Shown here: positions 50,561 to 58,473 of the stretch, piece by piece
Position numbering within the stretch: the first letter of the stretch is position 1
Layout: the number at the start of each line of letters is the position of its first letter
Assembly: GCA_000745135.1 (NCBI GenBank)
Contig: JQNH01000001.1
Span: 3,457,501 to 3,521,500, forward strand
Origin: Rhizobiales bacterium YIM 77505
Lineage (GTDB): Bacteria; Pseudomonadota; Alphaproteobacteria; Rhizobiales; Beijerinckiaceae
DNA length: 64,000 bases
Direction of reading: 5' to 3'
The notes under the pieces: model-generated
The model's input: the letters and a program-made list of their open reading frames with translations, nothing else
Database searches by the model: none
What the model was told of the DNA's origin: nothing
Made by a program: the position numbers and the translations under genes

Positions 50561-51514
50561 ATGCGCAGCTATCTCGATTTTGAAAAGCCGGTGGCGGAGC
50601 TCGAAGCGAAGGTCGAGGAGCTTCGCGCCCTCGGCGAACGCAGCCAAGCCGTCGGCATCGCCGACGACGTGGCGCGGCTCGAAGCCAAGGCGGCGGCCGC
50701 CCTCAAGGACCTCTATGCCAACCTCACGCCCTGGCAGAAGACGCAGGTGGCGCGCCATCCGCAGCGGCCCCACTTCGTCGACTACTGCGCCGGGCTGATC
50801 ACCGAGTTCACACCCCTCGCCGGCGACCGCGCCTTCGGGGAGGACGAGGCCATCGTCGGCGGCTTCGGCCGCTTCCGGGGCGAGCCGGTGTGCGTCATCG
50901 GCCACGAGAAGGGCGCCACGACCGAGGCGCGCATCCGCCACAACTTCGGCATGGCGAAGCCGGAAGGCTACCGGAAGGCCGTGCGCCTCATGGAGCTCGC
51001 GGACCGCTTCGAACTGCCGGTCATCAGCTTCGTCGACACCGCCGGCGCCTATCCCGGGATCGAGGCCGAGGAGCGCGGCCAGGCGGAGGCCATCGCCCGC
51101 TCGACGGAGGCGTGCCTGGCGCTCGGCGCCCCCAACGTGGCCGTGATCATCGGCGAGGGCGGGTCGGGCGGCGCCATCGCCATCGCCACCGCCAACAAGG
51201 TGCTGATGCTCGAGCACGCCATCTACAGCGTCATCTCGCCGGAGGGCGCCGCCTCCATCCTGTGGCGCGACTCGACGCGCGCCCAGGACGCGGCGACCAG
51301 CATGAAGATCACGGCGCAGGATCTCCTTAAGCTCGGCATCATCGACGCCGTCGTGCCGGAGCCGGTGGGCGGCGCCCATCGCGACCCGCAGGCGGCCATC
51401 GCCGCCACGGGAGAGGCCATCGCCCATGCGCTCGCCGAACTTGGCAATATGGGCCCGAGCGAACTGCGCAGCCATCGTGCCGACAAATTCCTGGAGATCG
51501 GTCGGAAGCTCTGA
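50561..51514 (+). CDS. accA: Acetyl-CoA carboxylase carboxyltransferase subunit alpha
   Basis: The 317-residue subunit works with AccD to move the carboxyl group from biotin to acetyl-CoA, the committed step of fatty acid synthesis. It begins M-R-S-Y-L-D-F-E-K-P-V-A-E-L-E and has H-P-Q-R-P-H-F-V-D-Y, G-A-T-T-E-A-R-I-R-H-N-F-G-M and D-T-A-G-A-Y-P-G-I, plus G-E-G-G-S-G-G-A-I, all diagnostic for AccA. The ATG at 50561 gives the family N-terminus. It is apparently monocistronic. Confidence 0.97.
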   Translation: MRSYLDFEKPVAELEAKVEELRALGERSQAVGIADDVARLEAKAAAALKDLYANLTPWQKTQVARHPQRPHFVDYCAGLITEFTPLAGDRAFGEDEAIVGGFGRFRGEPVCVIGHEKGATTEARIRHNFGMAKPEGYRKAVRLMELADRFELPVISFVDTAGAYPGIEAEERGQAEAIARSTEACLALGAPNVAVIIGEGGSGGAIAIATANKVLMLEHAIYSVISPEGAASILWRDSTRAQDAATSMKITAQDLLKLGIIDAVVPEPVGGAHRDPQAAIAATGEAIAHALAELGNMGPSELRSHRADKFLEIGRKL

Positions 51515-51667
51515 AAGGCGCGGCGGCAGCCGTTCTTGACGGTCCGTTCACCATCTTCGGCGGCCGGCTTGCCTTTCGGTAAGCGGCAGGTAAGGCTAAC
51601 GACCATAAACAGGTCGGGGAAAGCCGTCCGGCGCTGGAACCGGGCGGACGTGCACAAGCGGGGTCCC

Positions 51668-53026
51668 ATGACGAAGCGCATCTGGGTGGCGGCGGGCCTC
51701 ATGCTCGCGCTTGCGGCCTGCAACGACCAGTACGGCCGGTCGACCAAGCACCTCTCGCCCATCCCCCCGGCGACGCTCTCCCTCATGGCGCAGAAGGGGC
51801 TGTCCAAGAGCGATCCCATCCTGATCCGGGCCTACAAGAAGGAATCGGAGCTCGAGGTCTGGAAGCGCGGCGCGGACGGGAAATACGTGCACCTGAAGAC
51901 CTATCCCATCTGCCGCTGGTCGGGTCAGCTCGGGCCCAAGATCCGCGAGGGCGACCGCCAGGCGCCCGAGGGCTTCTACACCATCACCCCCGCCCACATG
52001 AACCCGAACTCGAGCTACTACCTCTCGTTCGATACGGGCTATCCCAACGCCTATGACCGCGCCCATGGGCGCACCGGCTCGCATCTGATGGTGCATGGCT
52101 CCTGCTCGTCCAGGGGCTGCTTTGCCATGACCGACGAGGCCATCGCCGAGGTCTACGCCATCGGCCGGGAGGCCTTTGCGGGCGGCCAGCGGAGCTTCCA
52201 GTTCCAGTCCTATCCCTTCCGCATGACGCCGGAGAACCTCGCCAAGCACCGGGCCGATCCGCACATGCCCTTCTGGAGGAACCTCAAGGAGGGGTCCGAC
52301 TATTTCGAGGCCACGGGCGAGGAGCCGAAGGTCGCGGTCTGCAACAAGCGCTACGTGTTCGGCGGCGCCGACGTGGCGCAGGGCAACTGCTCCCCGGAGG
52401 TGCCGCCGGCCGTCGCCGCCAAGCGCGCCGAGGACGAGCGCAAGGTGGCCGAGCTCATCGCCAAGGGCACCCCGGCGATCCGCCTCGTCTACGAGGATGG
52501 CGGGCAGCACGCCTCCTTCCGCGAGGTCCTGACGGCGTCGGCCCATGACGACGGCAACTTCGCGGTCCTCTCGGCCCGTCCGCGCCGCACCCTGGGCGAC
52601 ATCAGCCGTCCCGAGGCGCTGGCCGCCGGCCCGCGCGAGATCATCGTCGAGGACGGGAGGGGACCGGGGAAGCCGGCGGCCGCGCTCGCCTTCGCGTCGA
52701 CGAAGCCGACCGCGAAGGCCGCCGAGCCGACGCCGGCCGCTGCCGCCCGCGCCGAGGCGGCGGCATCCGCGACGGAGAGCGAGGCGACCTCGCTCTATGA
52801 CCGCATGTTCGGCAGGCTCTTCGGCGCCTCGAGCTCGCCCGGTACGCCTCAGGCCGAGCCGGCCGCGCCCCCCGCCGGTGCGGCGCCCCTGCCCCCGCGC
52901 CGGGGCGCCTCGGCCGCCGGCGGACGGACCCCGGGATCGGACCAACGCGTGGACGCTGGGTCCTCGATCAAGGTGGCGCGGCGCCTTCCGCCAAGTCCCG
53001 ACGCGCCTGCCGCCACGACGAACTAG
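51668..53026 (+). CDS. L,D-transpeptidase lipoprotein with YkuD domain
   Basis: The 452-residue protein has a lipoprotein signal (L-M-L-A-L-A-A-C, lipid-modified C18). The YkuD-type catalytic domain (about residues 50-190) has H143 and C151 in H-G-S-C-S-S-R-G-C-F-A-M. Such enzymes form 3-3 peptide crosslinks or attach proteins to peptidoglycan in the periplasm. The S-H-L-M-V-H-G-S-C segment matches the YafK/DpaA-like branch, some of which hydrolyse rather than form bonds. From residue about 240 on it is Ala/Pro/Arg-rich and low in complexity, probably disordered. A hairpin with a T-rich tail follows. Confidence 0.9.
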   Translation: MTKRIWVAAGLMLALAACNDQYGRSTKHLSPIPPATLSLMAQKGLSKSDPILIRAYKKESELEVWKRGADGKYVHLKTYPICRWSGQLGPKIREGDRQAPEGFYTITPAHMNPNSSYYLSFDTGYPNAYDRAHGRTGSHLMVHGSCSSRGCFAMTDEAIAEVYAIGREAFAGGQRSFQFQSYPFRMTPENLAKHRADPHMPFWRNLKEGSDYFEATGEEPKVAVCNKRYVFGGADVAQGNCSPEVPPAVAAKRAEDERKVAELIAKGTPAIRLVYEDGGQHASFREVLTASAHDDGNFAVLSARPRRTLGDISRPEALAAGPREIIVEDGRGPGKPAAALAFASTKPTAKAAEPTPAAAARAEAAASATESEATSLYDRMFGRLFGASSSPGTPQAEPAAPPAGAAPLPPRRGASAAGGRTPGSDQRVDAGSSIKVARRLPPSPDAPAATTN

Positions 53027-53083
53027 CCGCGCGAGACGACAGACGCCTCAGACTCAGCCTGTCGCCAGGAGATCGGTGGAAGA

Positions 53084-53120
53084 GCCGCCCGCGGGCGTCG
53101 GCCCAAGGCGGCTTTTGCTT
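53084..53120 (+). terminator. Probable intrinsic terminator of the L,D-transpeptidase gene
   Basis: GCCGCC (53084-53089) and GGCGGC (53107-53112) can pair, with a GC-rich inner stem between. TTTTGCTTT follows on the plus strand. It ends the transcript before the toxin-antitoxin operon. Confidence 0.5.
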
Positions 53121-53182
53121 TGGCTGGTCCGGCATGATCGCCGAACGCCTCTTCGATCCCTCGGCACAAGACCATTGAAGGT

Positions 53183-53200
53183 TTTACGTAATTTACGTAA
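53183..53200. promoter_or_regulatory. Tandem operator of the toxin-antitoxin operon
   Basis: Two perfect copies of TTTACGTAA lie head to tail (53183-53191 and 53192-53200). Each contains the palindrome TTACGTAA, so four half-sites are available. The site ends 28 bases before the antitoxin start and is far more AT-rich than its surroundings. It is the likely site of Phd-type autorepression. Confidence 0.75.
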
Positions 53201-53228
53201 TATGCGCGAACAGCCGGAGGGGTGTCGC

Positions 53229-53480
53229 ATGGCGGATTTGACCGTCGCCGCATCGGAATTCGCCCGCAACTTCGGACGGTACCAGGACGAAGCGCTGGCG
53301 GGGAAGAACATCAAGGTGACGAGCCACGGGCGGATCGTCGGCGCGTTCCTTTCTCCTCGGGAACTGGAGCACTTCGAGCGCCTCAAACGCCAGGAGCGGC
53401 AAATCCACGTCGTGGGCGAGTTGCCGGATGACGTCCTGGCCGCGATCGAGACCGCGGAGTACGGCGTCGGGCCGAAATGA
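53229..53480 (+). CDS. Type II antitoxin, Phd/YefM-like
   Basis: The 83-residue protein has a small N-terminal DNA-binding domain (V-A-A-S-E-F-A-R-N-F-G-R-Y near residue 5, then I-K-V-T-S-H-G-R-I-V-G-A-F-L), typical of Phd/YefM. The C-terminal helix (E-R-L-K-R-Q-E-R onwards) would bind the toxin. GGAGGGG lies before the ATG at 53229, so this start beats the in-frame ATG at 53202. Its stop overlaps the toxin start (ATGA), and a tandem palindrome lies upstream, both usual in such modules. Confidence 0.83.
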   Translation: MADLTVAASEFARNFGRYQDEALAGKNIKVTSHGRIVGAFLSPRELEHFERLKRQERQIHVVGELPDDVLAAIETAEYGVGPK

Positions 53481-53908
53481 GGGTCCCAGACCCTGTCCCA
53501 GGTCTGGTCATCCGCTACAGCTTCTTGTGGAGTCGCGAGGCCGCCGCAGGTTCGACCGAGGGCTCCAAGGACCGGCCCTGCGCGATCATCGTGGCAATCA
53601 AGACGGAGGACGGCACCGTCAGGGCCGTCGTCGCTCCCATCACCCACACGCCGCCCGAGAACCCGGCCGACGCCCTGGAAATCCCCCCGGATGTGAGCAG
53701 GAGCTTGGGTCTCGACGACGCGCTGAAGTGGATCGTTTACGACGAGTTGAACAGCTTTGGTTGGCCCGGCTTCGATCTGAGGCCGGTTCCGGGGAAGCGG
53801 AGGTTCGACGACGGGATGCTGCCGAGGAGCCTGTTTGAGGTGCTCCGGCGCAATATCCTGAAACGCAACGCGGAGAAGAGGGTCAAGACGACGCCGCGCG
53901 ACGAGTAA
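53477..53908 (+). CDS. PemK/MazF-like toxin
   Basis: The 143-residue protein carries P-V-P-G-L-V-I-R-Y-S-F-L-W near the N-terminus, K-D-R-P-C-A-I-I-V-A-I, V-A-P-I-T-H-T-P-P and W-P-G-F-D-L-R-P-V-P. This matches a rhizobial group annotated as PemK-like plasmid-maintenance toxins with an SH3-like barrel, related to MazF endoribonucleases. RNA cleavage is inferred from the family, not seen. Its ATG overlaps the antitoxin stop. It is longer than MazF (about 110), with a C-terminal basic tail. Confidence 0.8.
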   Translation: MRVPDPVPGLVIRYSFLWSREAAAGSTEGSKDRPCAIIVAIKTEDGTVRAVVAPITHTPPENPADALEIPPDVSRSLGLDDALKWIVYDELNSFGWPGFDLRPVPGKRRFDDGMLPRSLFEVLRRNILKRNAEKRVKTTPRDE

Positions 53909-53952
53909 AGCCGTCTCTTTGCCTTCGCGCGTTCCTGAACTCCGCCCGGGCC

Positions 53953-54342
53953 TCACTCCCAGCGCGAGGCGCCGGTGCCGTCCGGCCCTTGCACCTCGAT
54001 GCGGTTGCCGTCCGGGTCGCGGATGAAGAAGCGGTCCACGCCCGGGATCTTGTAGCGGAGCATCCACGCCACCGCGACGCCCCGCTCTTCGAGGGCGCGG
54101 CCGGCGGCGTGCACGTCGGAGGTCCAGAAGCAGATGTGGTCCTCGCCGCGGGGCTCGGGCCCGCGCACCACGAGGTGCAGGTCCATGTCGCCGATGCGAT
54201 ACCAGGCGCCGGCGAAGTCGAAGCTGTCAGGCCGCGGCACCTCCGTCAGGCCGAGGGTTGCGCCATAAAAGCGCCTGGCGCGCTCAAGGTCGGTGACGTT
54301 GATCTGCACATGGTCCATCCGCTCGATCGTGAACGCGCCCAT
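53953..54342 (-). CDS. VOC-family (glyoxalase/dioxygenase superfamily) protein
   Basis: The 129-residue protein has paired beta-alpha-beta-beta-beta units. I-E-R-M-D-H-V-Q-I-N-V is at residue 5, A-R-R-F-Y-G-A-T-L-G-L follows, then D-L-H-L-V-V near residue 56 and F-F-I-R-D-P-D-G-N-R-I-E-V-Q near the end. The His and Glu positions fit a metal site. Members include glyoxalase I, fosfomycin-resistance and extradiol enzymes; this one cannot be placed further. It lies 13 bases beyond the cyclase stop region on the same strand and may be co-transcribed. Confidence 0.85.
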   Translation of the reverse strand: MGAFTIERMDHVQINVTDLERARRFYGATLGLTEVPRPDSFDFAGAWYRIGDMDLHLVVRGPEPRGEDHICFWTSDVHAAGRALEERGVAVAWMLRYKIPGVDRFFIRDPDGNRIEVQGPDGTGASRWE

Positions 54343-54355
54343 CGCGCTCCTCCTA

Positions 54356-56308
54356 TCACCGTCTGAAGGTGTGAACGTCGCTCTGCGCCCCGTCCGCGTA
54401 GGTCAGCTGGACGGAGACGGACTCGGTCGACCGGGGCACCGTCAGGTAGGGCGTGGCCTGGGGCGGCACGGCGTAAGGGTCGCGCTCGTCGCAAGGAGGC
54501 AGAGGCAGCTCGATGTTGAGGGGTCCGCCGTCGAGCCCGAGGAAGGCCTTGGCGATGGCGCAGCGGTAGCCGACGAGGTGCGTGAAATAGACGAGCTGGC
54601 TCCCCTCGCGGCCGAAGGCGATCCAGGCCCCGGGCATGCGCTCGAGCACGTCCTTCTGCTGGGCGACGAGCGCCTGGCGCGGATCGAAGGACAGCGCGAA
54701 GGGCCCGACCCCCCTCCCGGCGGCGTCGGCATAGCGCACGTAAAGAGTGGTCCGGCGCTGCTCCGGCGGGAGCTCGAAACCGGGGTTGGGCGCCGCCTTG
54801 CCGGTGCGCGGGTCGATGGTGTGCAAGTGGCCCGTCGGCTTGAACTCCCCCTCCTCGCCGACGCGGTATGAGATCGTCGTCGCCGCCTCGGGGAGGGTGA
54901 GGGAGACCATCCAGGCGGCGTTCGAGCGGATGAAGGTCGCGGCGGGCTCGATGGGCGTGTTCTGAAAGAAGGACTGGAGGGCCGCATGCCGGCGGCGCGC
55001 CTTGTCGAGCCAAGCGGCGAGCACCGACTGATCAAGAAAGTAAGACGCAAGACGCCCGTCCTTCTCGGCCGTGAGGAAGGCGCTGAGCGCCTCGAACTCG
55101 ATCCGGCGATCATGGAGCGTCTGCGCTCCGCCGATCCGGTCCTCGCCATGTTCCTCGGCGAGGAGGTAATGCGCCGGCGCGACGTCGGGATGGAGGCTGG
55201 CGAAGGCGGCGACCTTTTCGCGGCGCTCCGCGCCCTCGAACTGCAGGGCGTGGACCAGCGCGGCGACGCGCGTCGGCTTCTCGCGCATGAGCTCGGAATA
55301 GACCTCGCGGGCGCCGGCGCGCCCGTCCTGCACGCGCAACAGCGCCGCATAGCGCAGATGCGGGTCGAGATGCTCGCCGCCGAGCATGGCGAGGGCGTGA
55401 TAGGTCCGCCTCGCCTGGACAGGGTCGCCCCGCGCCTCGAGGAGGCGCGCATTGTGATAGAGCTCCGGCGCCGTCTTCGGATCGGGGACGAGCCCATCCT
55501 GGCGGGAGAGCGCCGCAAAGGCTGCCGCCTCGGCAGGGTTTGGGGGCCGCTCGGCCGGCCGGCCTGCAAGCTCTGCCTCGGACGGTTCGGCGGAGATGTC
55601 GCCCAAGCGCCCCGGCTGCTCGACCGCGCCTCGCGGGGCCGCCTCACGCAGGGCGACATACGCCCCGCCCATCACCGCGAGGAGAGCCGCCGCGGCGCCC
55701 GCGCCAAGGCCAAGCGCCAGGCGGCGGCGCGATCCATTCCGCTCTGAGACGGCACCGGCCCACCGACCGCCCCCGTCGCGCAAGCGTCGCTCGTCGGTCG
55801 GCCAGGCGACGACGAAGGCGTGCACGGGATGCGGGATGTTCTTCACCTCCCGCTGGCCGATGTCGCGGAACGGCACCGAGATCTTGTTCGCCACCGCCTC
55901 GTGCACCGAGCGCGAGATGCAGATCCCGCCGGGCTCCGCGAGGTTTTCGAGCCGCGCGGCGATGTTAACCCCGTCGCCGAGGAGGTCGCCCCCGCGCTCG
56001 ACCACGTCGCCGATGGTGATGCCGATGCGGAACTGCAGGCGGCGGTTCGGGGGCAGGTCGAGGTTGCGGGTGCGCAGCGCCTCCTGGATGTCGATCGCCG
56101 CGCGCACGGCCTCGACCGCGCTGTCGAACTCGCACATCACCGAATCGCCGGCGGTGTTGAAGATGCGCCCGCCATAGCGCTTCACGAAATCGTCGAAGAC
56201 CTCGCGATAGGCTGCAAGGCGCGCAAGGGTCTCCTCCTCCGCCTCGGCGACAAGGCGCGAGTAGCCGGCCACATCGGCAGCGAGGATCGCCGCGATCTTG
56301 CGCTTCAT
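54356..56308 (-). CDS. Class III adenylate/guanylate cyclase with long C-terminal region
   Basis: The 650-residue protein has an N-terminal CYCc domain (residues about 4-170). Metal aspartates are in A-A-D-V-A-G-Y-S and N-T-A-G-D-S-V-M-C-E-F. F-R-I-G-I-T-I-G-D-V and G-D-G-V-N-I-A-A-R-L-E carry the dimer-interface and transition-state residues, so the domain looks active. A single hydrophobic helix follows (about 195-220). The remaining 430 residues hold TPR-like helices (about 275-370) and an unrecognised domain. This layout, cyclase plus membrane helix plus TPR, is common in rhizobia. The ATG at 56308 has GGGAG just upstream. Confidence 0.88.
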   Translation of the reverse strand: MKRKIAAILAADVAGYSRLVAEAEEETLARLAAYREVFDDFVKRYGGRIFNTAGDSVMCEFDSAVEAVRAAIDIQEALRTRNLDLPPNRRLQFRIGITIGDVVERGGDLLGDGVNIAARLENLAEPGGICISRSVHEAVANKISVPFRDIGQREVKNIPHPVHAFVVAWPTDERRLRDGGGRWAGAVSERNGSRRRLALGLGAGAAAALLAVMGGAYVALREAAPRGAVEQPGRLGDISAEPSEAELAGRPAERPPNPAEAAAFAALSRQDGLVPDPKTAPELYHNARLLEARGDPVQARRTYHALAMLGGEHLDPHLRYAALLRVQDGRAGAREVYSELMREKPTRVAALVHALQFEGAERREKVAAFASLHPDVAPAHYLLAEEHGEDRIGGAQTLHDRRIEFEALSAFLTAEKDGRLASYFLDQSVLAAWLDKARRRHAALQSFFQNTPIEPAATFIRSNAAWMVSLTLPEAATTISYRVGEEGEFKPTGHLHTIDPRTGKAAPNPGFELPPEQRRTTLYVRYADAAGRGVGPFALSFDPRQALVAQQKDVLERMPGAWIAFGREGSQLVYFTHLVGYRCAIAKAFLGLDGGPLNIELPLPPCDERDPYAVPPQATPYLTVPRSTESVSVQLTYADGAQSDVHTFRR

Positions 56309-56455
56309 GAGCGCTCCCAAATGATGGCCGGCACTTTACACGCCTCGCCTGCGAGCCGCGTGCCTTTTCGCACGTCTCTCCAGGGGAAGTCCCTCTCTAT
56401 CTTGGTCGCGCTCCTCATATTGCGCTGCTGCGCAGCATCTTCTTTGCGCTTCCGT

Positions 56456-56497
56456 CCCGGACTGCGTTCCGCGCTGATCGCGCTCCACGCATCCGGG
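56456..56497 (-). repeat. Copy D of the dispersed palindromic intergenic repeat
   Basis: A 42-bp copy that on the minus strand begins CCCGGATGCGTGGAGCGCGA and ends ACGCAGTCCGGG. It lies between the cyclase and polA genes and has an adjacent GCTGCTGCGCAGC hairpin at about 56424. It differs from copy C at only a few central bases. Confidence 0.85.
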
Positions 56498-56580
56498 AAA
56501 GCGGTAGAGGTGTGGGAAGGGTGGCGCCTGAGCCCCAGTGGGAGGTTCGCACCTGAACCCCTCCCCGACCGTGCAAGGCT

Positions 56581-58473
56581 CTAATGCGCCTCCTCCCAGT
56601 TCTGCGCGGCGCGCGCCTCGACTCCGAGGGGAACGGAGAGGGTGACGGCCGGCAGCGGGGCCTCTTCCATGACCTTCACGATCACCGGCAGGGTCGCCTC
56701 GACCTCCTCGTCCGGCACCTCGAAGACGAGTTCGTCATGGACCTGCAGGAGCATGCGGGCGGAGAGCTTGTTGTCTTCGAGGGCCTTGTCCATGCGCAGC
56801 ATGGCACGGCGGATGATGTCGGCGGCCGAGCCCTGGATCGGCGCGTTGATGGCCTGGCGCTCCACGGCGGCCCGCTCCGACGGATTCGGCGACTTGATTC
56901 CGGGATAATGGCAGACGCGCCCGAAGATGGTCGTGACATAGCCCTTGTCGCGGCAGGCGCGCTTCGTCGTCTCGATATAGTCGCGGATGCCCGGGAAGCG
57001 CTCGAAATACTGCTTGATGAAGGCGCCCGCCTCCTCGCGGCCGATGCCGAGGCGCTCGGCGAGCCCGAAGGCGGACATGCCGTAGATGATGCCGAAATTG
57101 ATGGTCTTCGCCCGCCGGCGAAGGTCCGGGCTCACCTCCGAGAGCGGCACGCCGAACATGGCCGAAGCGGTGGCGGCGTGAATGTCGAGGCCCTCCGCAA
57201 AGGCCTGCTTGAGCTGGGGGATGTCGGCGATATGGGCGAGGAGCCTGAGCTCGATCTGGCTGTAGTCGGCCGAGATGAGCTTGTGGCCCTTCTCCGCCAC
57301 GAAGGCGGAGCGGATCTTGCGCCCGGCCTCGGTGCGGATCGGGATGTTCTGCAGGTTCGGGTCGGAGGAGGAGAGACGGCCCGTGGTCGTCGCCGCAAGG
57401 GCGAAGGAGGTGTGGACGCGGCCCGTCTGCGGGTGGATGAAGCCCGGCAGAGCGTCCGTATAGGTGGATTTGAGCTTCTGAAGCTGCCGCCAGTCGAGGA
57501 GCTTCGCGGGCAGGAGGTGGCCCGCCGCGGCGAGTTCCTCCAGCACATTGGCGCCCGTGGCCCATTGCCCGGTGGCGGTCTTCCGTCCCCCCGGAAGCCC
57601 CATCTTGCCGAACAGGATGTCGCCGATCTGCTTCGGCGAGCCGGGGGAGAATGTCTCGCCCGCGATCTCGTTGATCTCCTCCTCGAGCCGGGCGAGCGTT
57701 TGCGCGAAGTCGCCTGAAAGGCGGCTCAAGATCTGCCGGTCGACGAGGATGCCGCGCATCTCCATCCGCCCGAGCACCTCCACCATCCGCCGCTCCAGCG
57801 TCTCGTAGACGGTGACGCGCCCCTCCGCCACGAGGCGGGGGCGGTAGAGGCGCCAGAGGCGCAGCGTCACGTCCACGTCCTCGCCGGCGTAAGCCGTCGC
57901 CTTGTCGATGGGCACCCGGTCGAAGCTGAGCTTTGCCCGTCCCGTGCCGGCGATGTCGGCGAAGGTGATGGTCTGGTGGTTGAGGTCGCGCTTGGCGAGC
58001 TCGTCCATCCCGTGGCCCGCCAGGCCGTAGCGGCCGGCGTCGAGCACATAGGACATGAGCATGGTGTCGTCGTAGGGCGCGACCTCGATGCCGTGGCGCT
58101 TGAAGACGACCCAGTCGAACTTGAAGTTCTGGCCGATCTTCATCACCGAGCGGTCCTCGAGCAGCGGCCGAACGGCATCGAGCGCCTGGCGGGTCTCGAG
58201 CTGGCCGGGAATGAGGCCCCCGCCGAAAAGGTCGTTGTCGCCGCGATGGGCGAGCGGCACATAGCAGGCCTTGCCGGGCGCCGTCGCCAGCGAGAAGCCG
58301 ACGAGGTCGCACAGGAGGCAGTCGAGCCCCGAGGTTTCCACGTCGACGGCCACGAAGCCGTTCTCGCGCGCCTCCTCGACCCAGGCCGAGAGCCGGTCGA
58401 GGGAGGTCACCGTCTCATAGGACGAGGTGTCGAAGCCCTGCGCCAGCAGCTCCTGCGCGCGGGCGGCGGCCAC
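56581..58473 (-). CDS. polA: DNA polymerase I, Klenow-like part (3' piece of split polA)
   Basis: This 630-residue frame carries the 3'-5' exonuclease and polymerase domains. The exonuclease residues are present: D-V-E-T-S-G-L, N-F-K-F-D-W and Y-A-G-E-D-V-D, so proofreading looks intact. Polymerase motifs A (A-D-Y-S-Q-I-E-L-R), B (K-T-I-N-F-G-I-I-Y-G) and C (V-H-D-E-L-V-F) are complete. The 5' nuclease domain is in a different frame upstream (58407-59591). The frames overlap around a run of six C on the coding strand, where one extra base would join them. The GTG at 58473 could initiate here if the piece is translated separately. Confidence 0.9.
   Translation of the reverse strand: MAAARAQELLAQGFDTSSYETVTSLDRLSAWVEEARENGFVAVDVETSGLDCLLCDLVGFSLATAPGKACYVPLAHRGDNDLFGGGLIPGQLETRQALDAVRPLLEDRSVMKIGQNFKFDWVVFKRHGIEVAPYDDTMLMSYVLDAGRYGLAGHGMDELAKRDLNHQTITFADIAGTGRAKLSFDRVPIDKATAYAGEDVDVTLRLWRLYRPRLVAEGRVTVYETLERRMVEVLGRMEMRGILVDRQILSRLSGDFAQTLARLEEEINEIAGETFSPGSPKQIGDILFGKMGLPGGRKTATGQWATGANVLEELAAAGHLLPAKLLDWRQLQKLKSTYTDALPGFIHPQTGRVHTSFALAATTTGRLSSSDPNLQNIPIRTEAGRKIRSAFVAEKGHKLISADYSQIELRLLAHIADIPQLKQAFAEGLDIHAATASAMFGVPLSEVSPDLRRRAKTINFGIIYGMSAFGLAERLGIGREEAGAFIKQYFERFPGIRDYIETTKRACRDKGYVTTIFGRVCHYPGIKSPNPSERAAVERQAINAPIQGSAADIIRRAMLRMDKALEDNKLSARMLLQVHDELVFEVPDEEVEATLPVIVKVMEEAPLPAVTLSVPLGVEARAAQNWEEAH

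Noticed and set aside
49373-51475. A 700-codon minus-strand frame opposite the methyltransferase and accA
   Set aside because: Antisense to two certain genes, and its composition is typical of shadow frames.
53202-53228. Alternative antitoxin start nine codons upstream
   Set aside because: It would fall right behind the tandem operator with no ribosome site, while GGAGGGG precedes the ATG at 53229.
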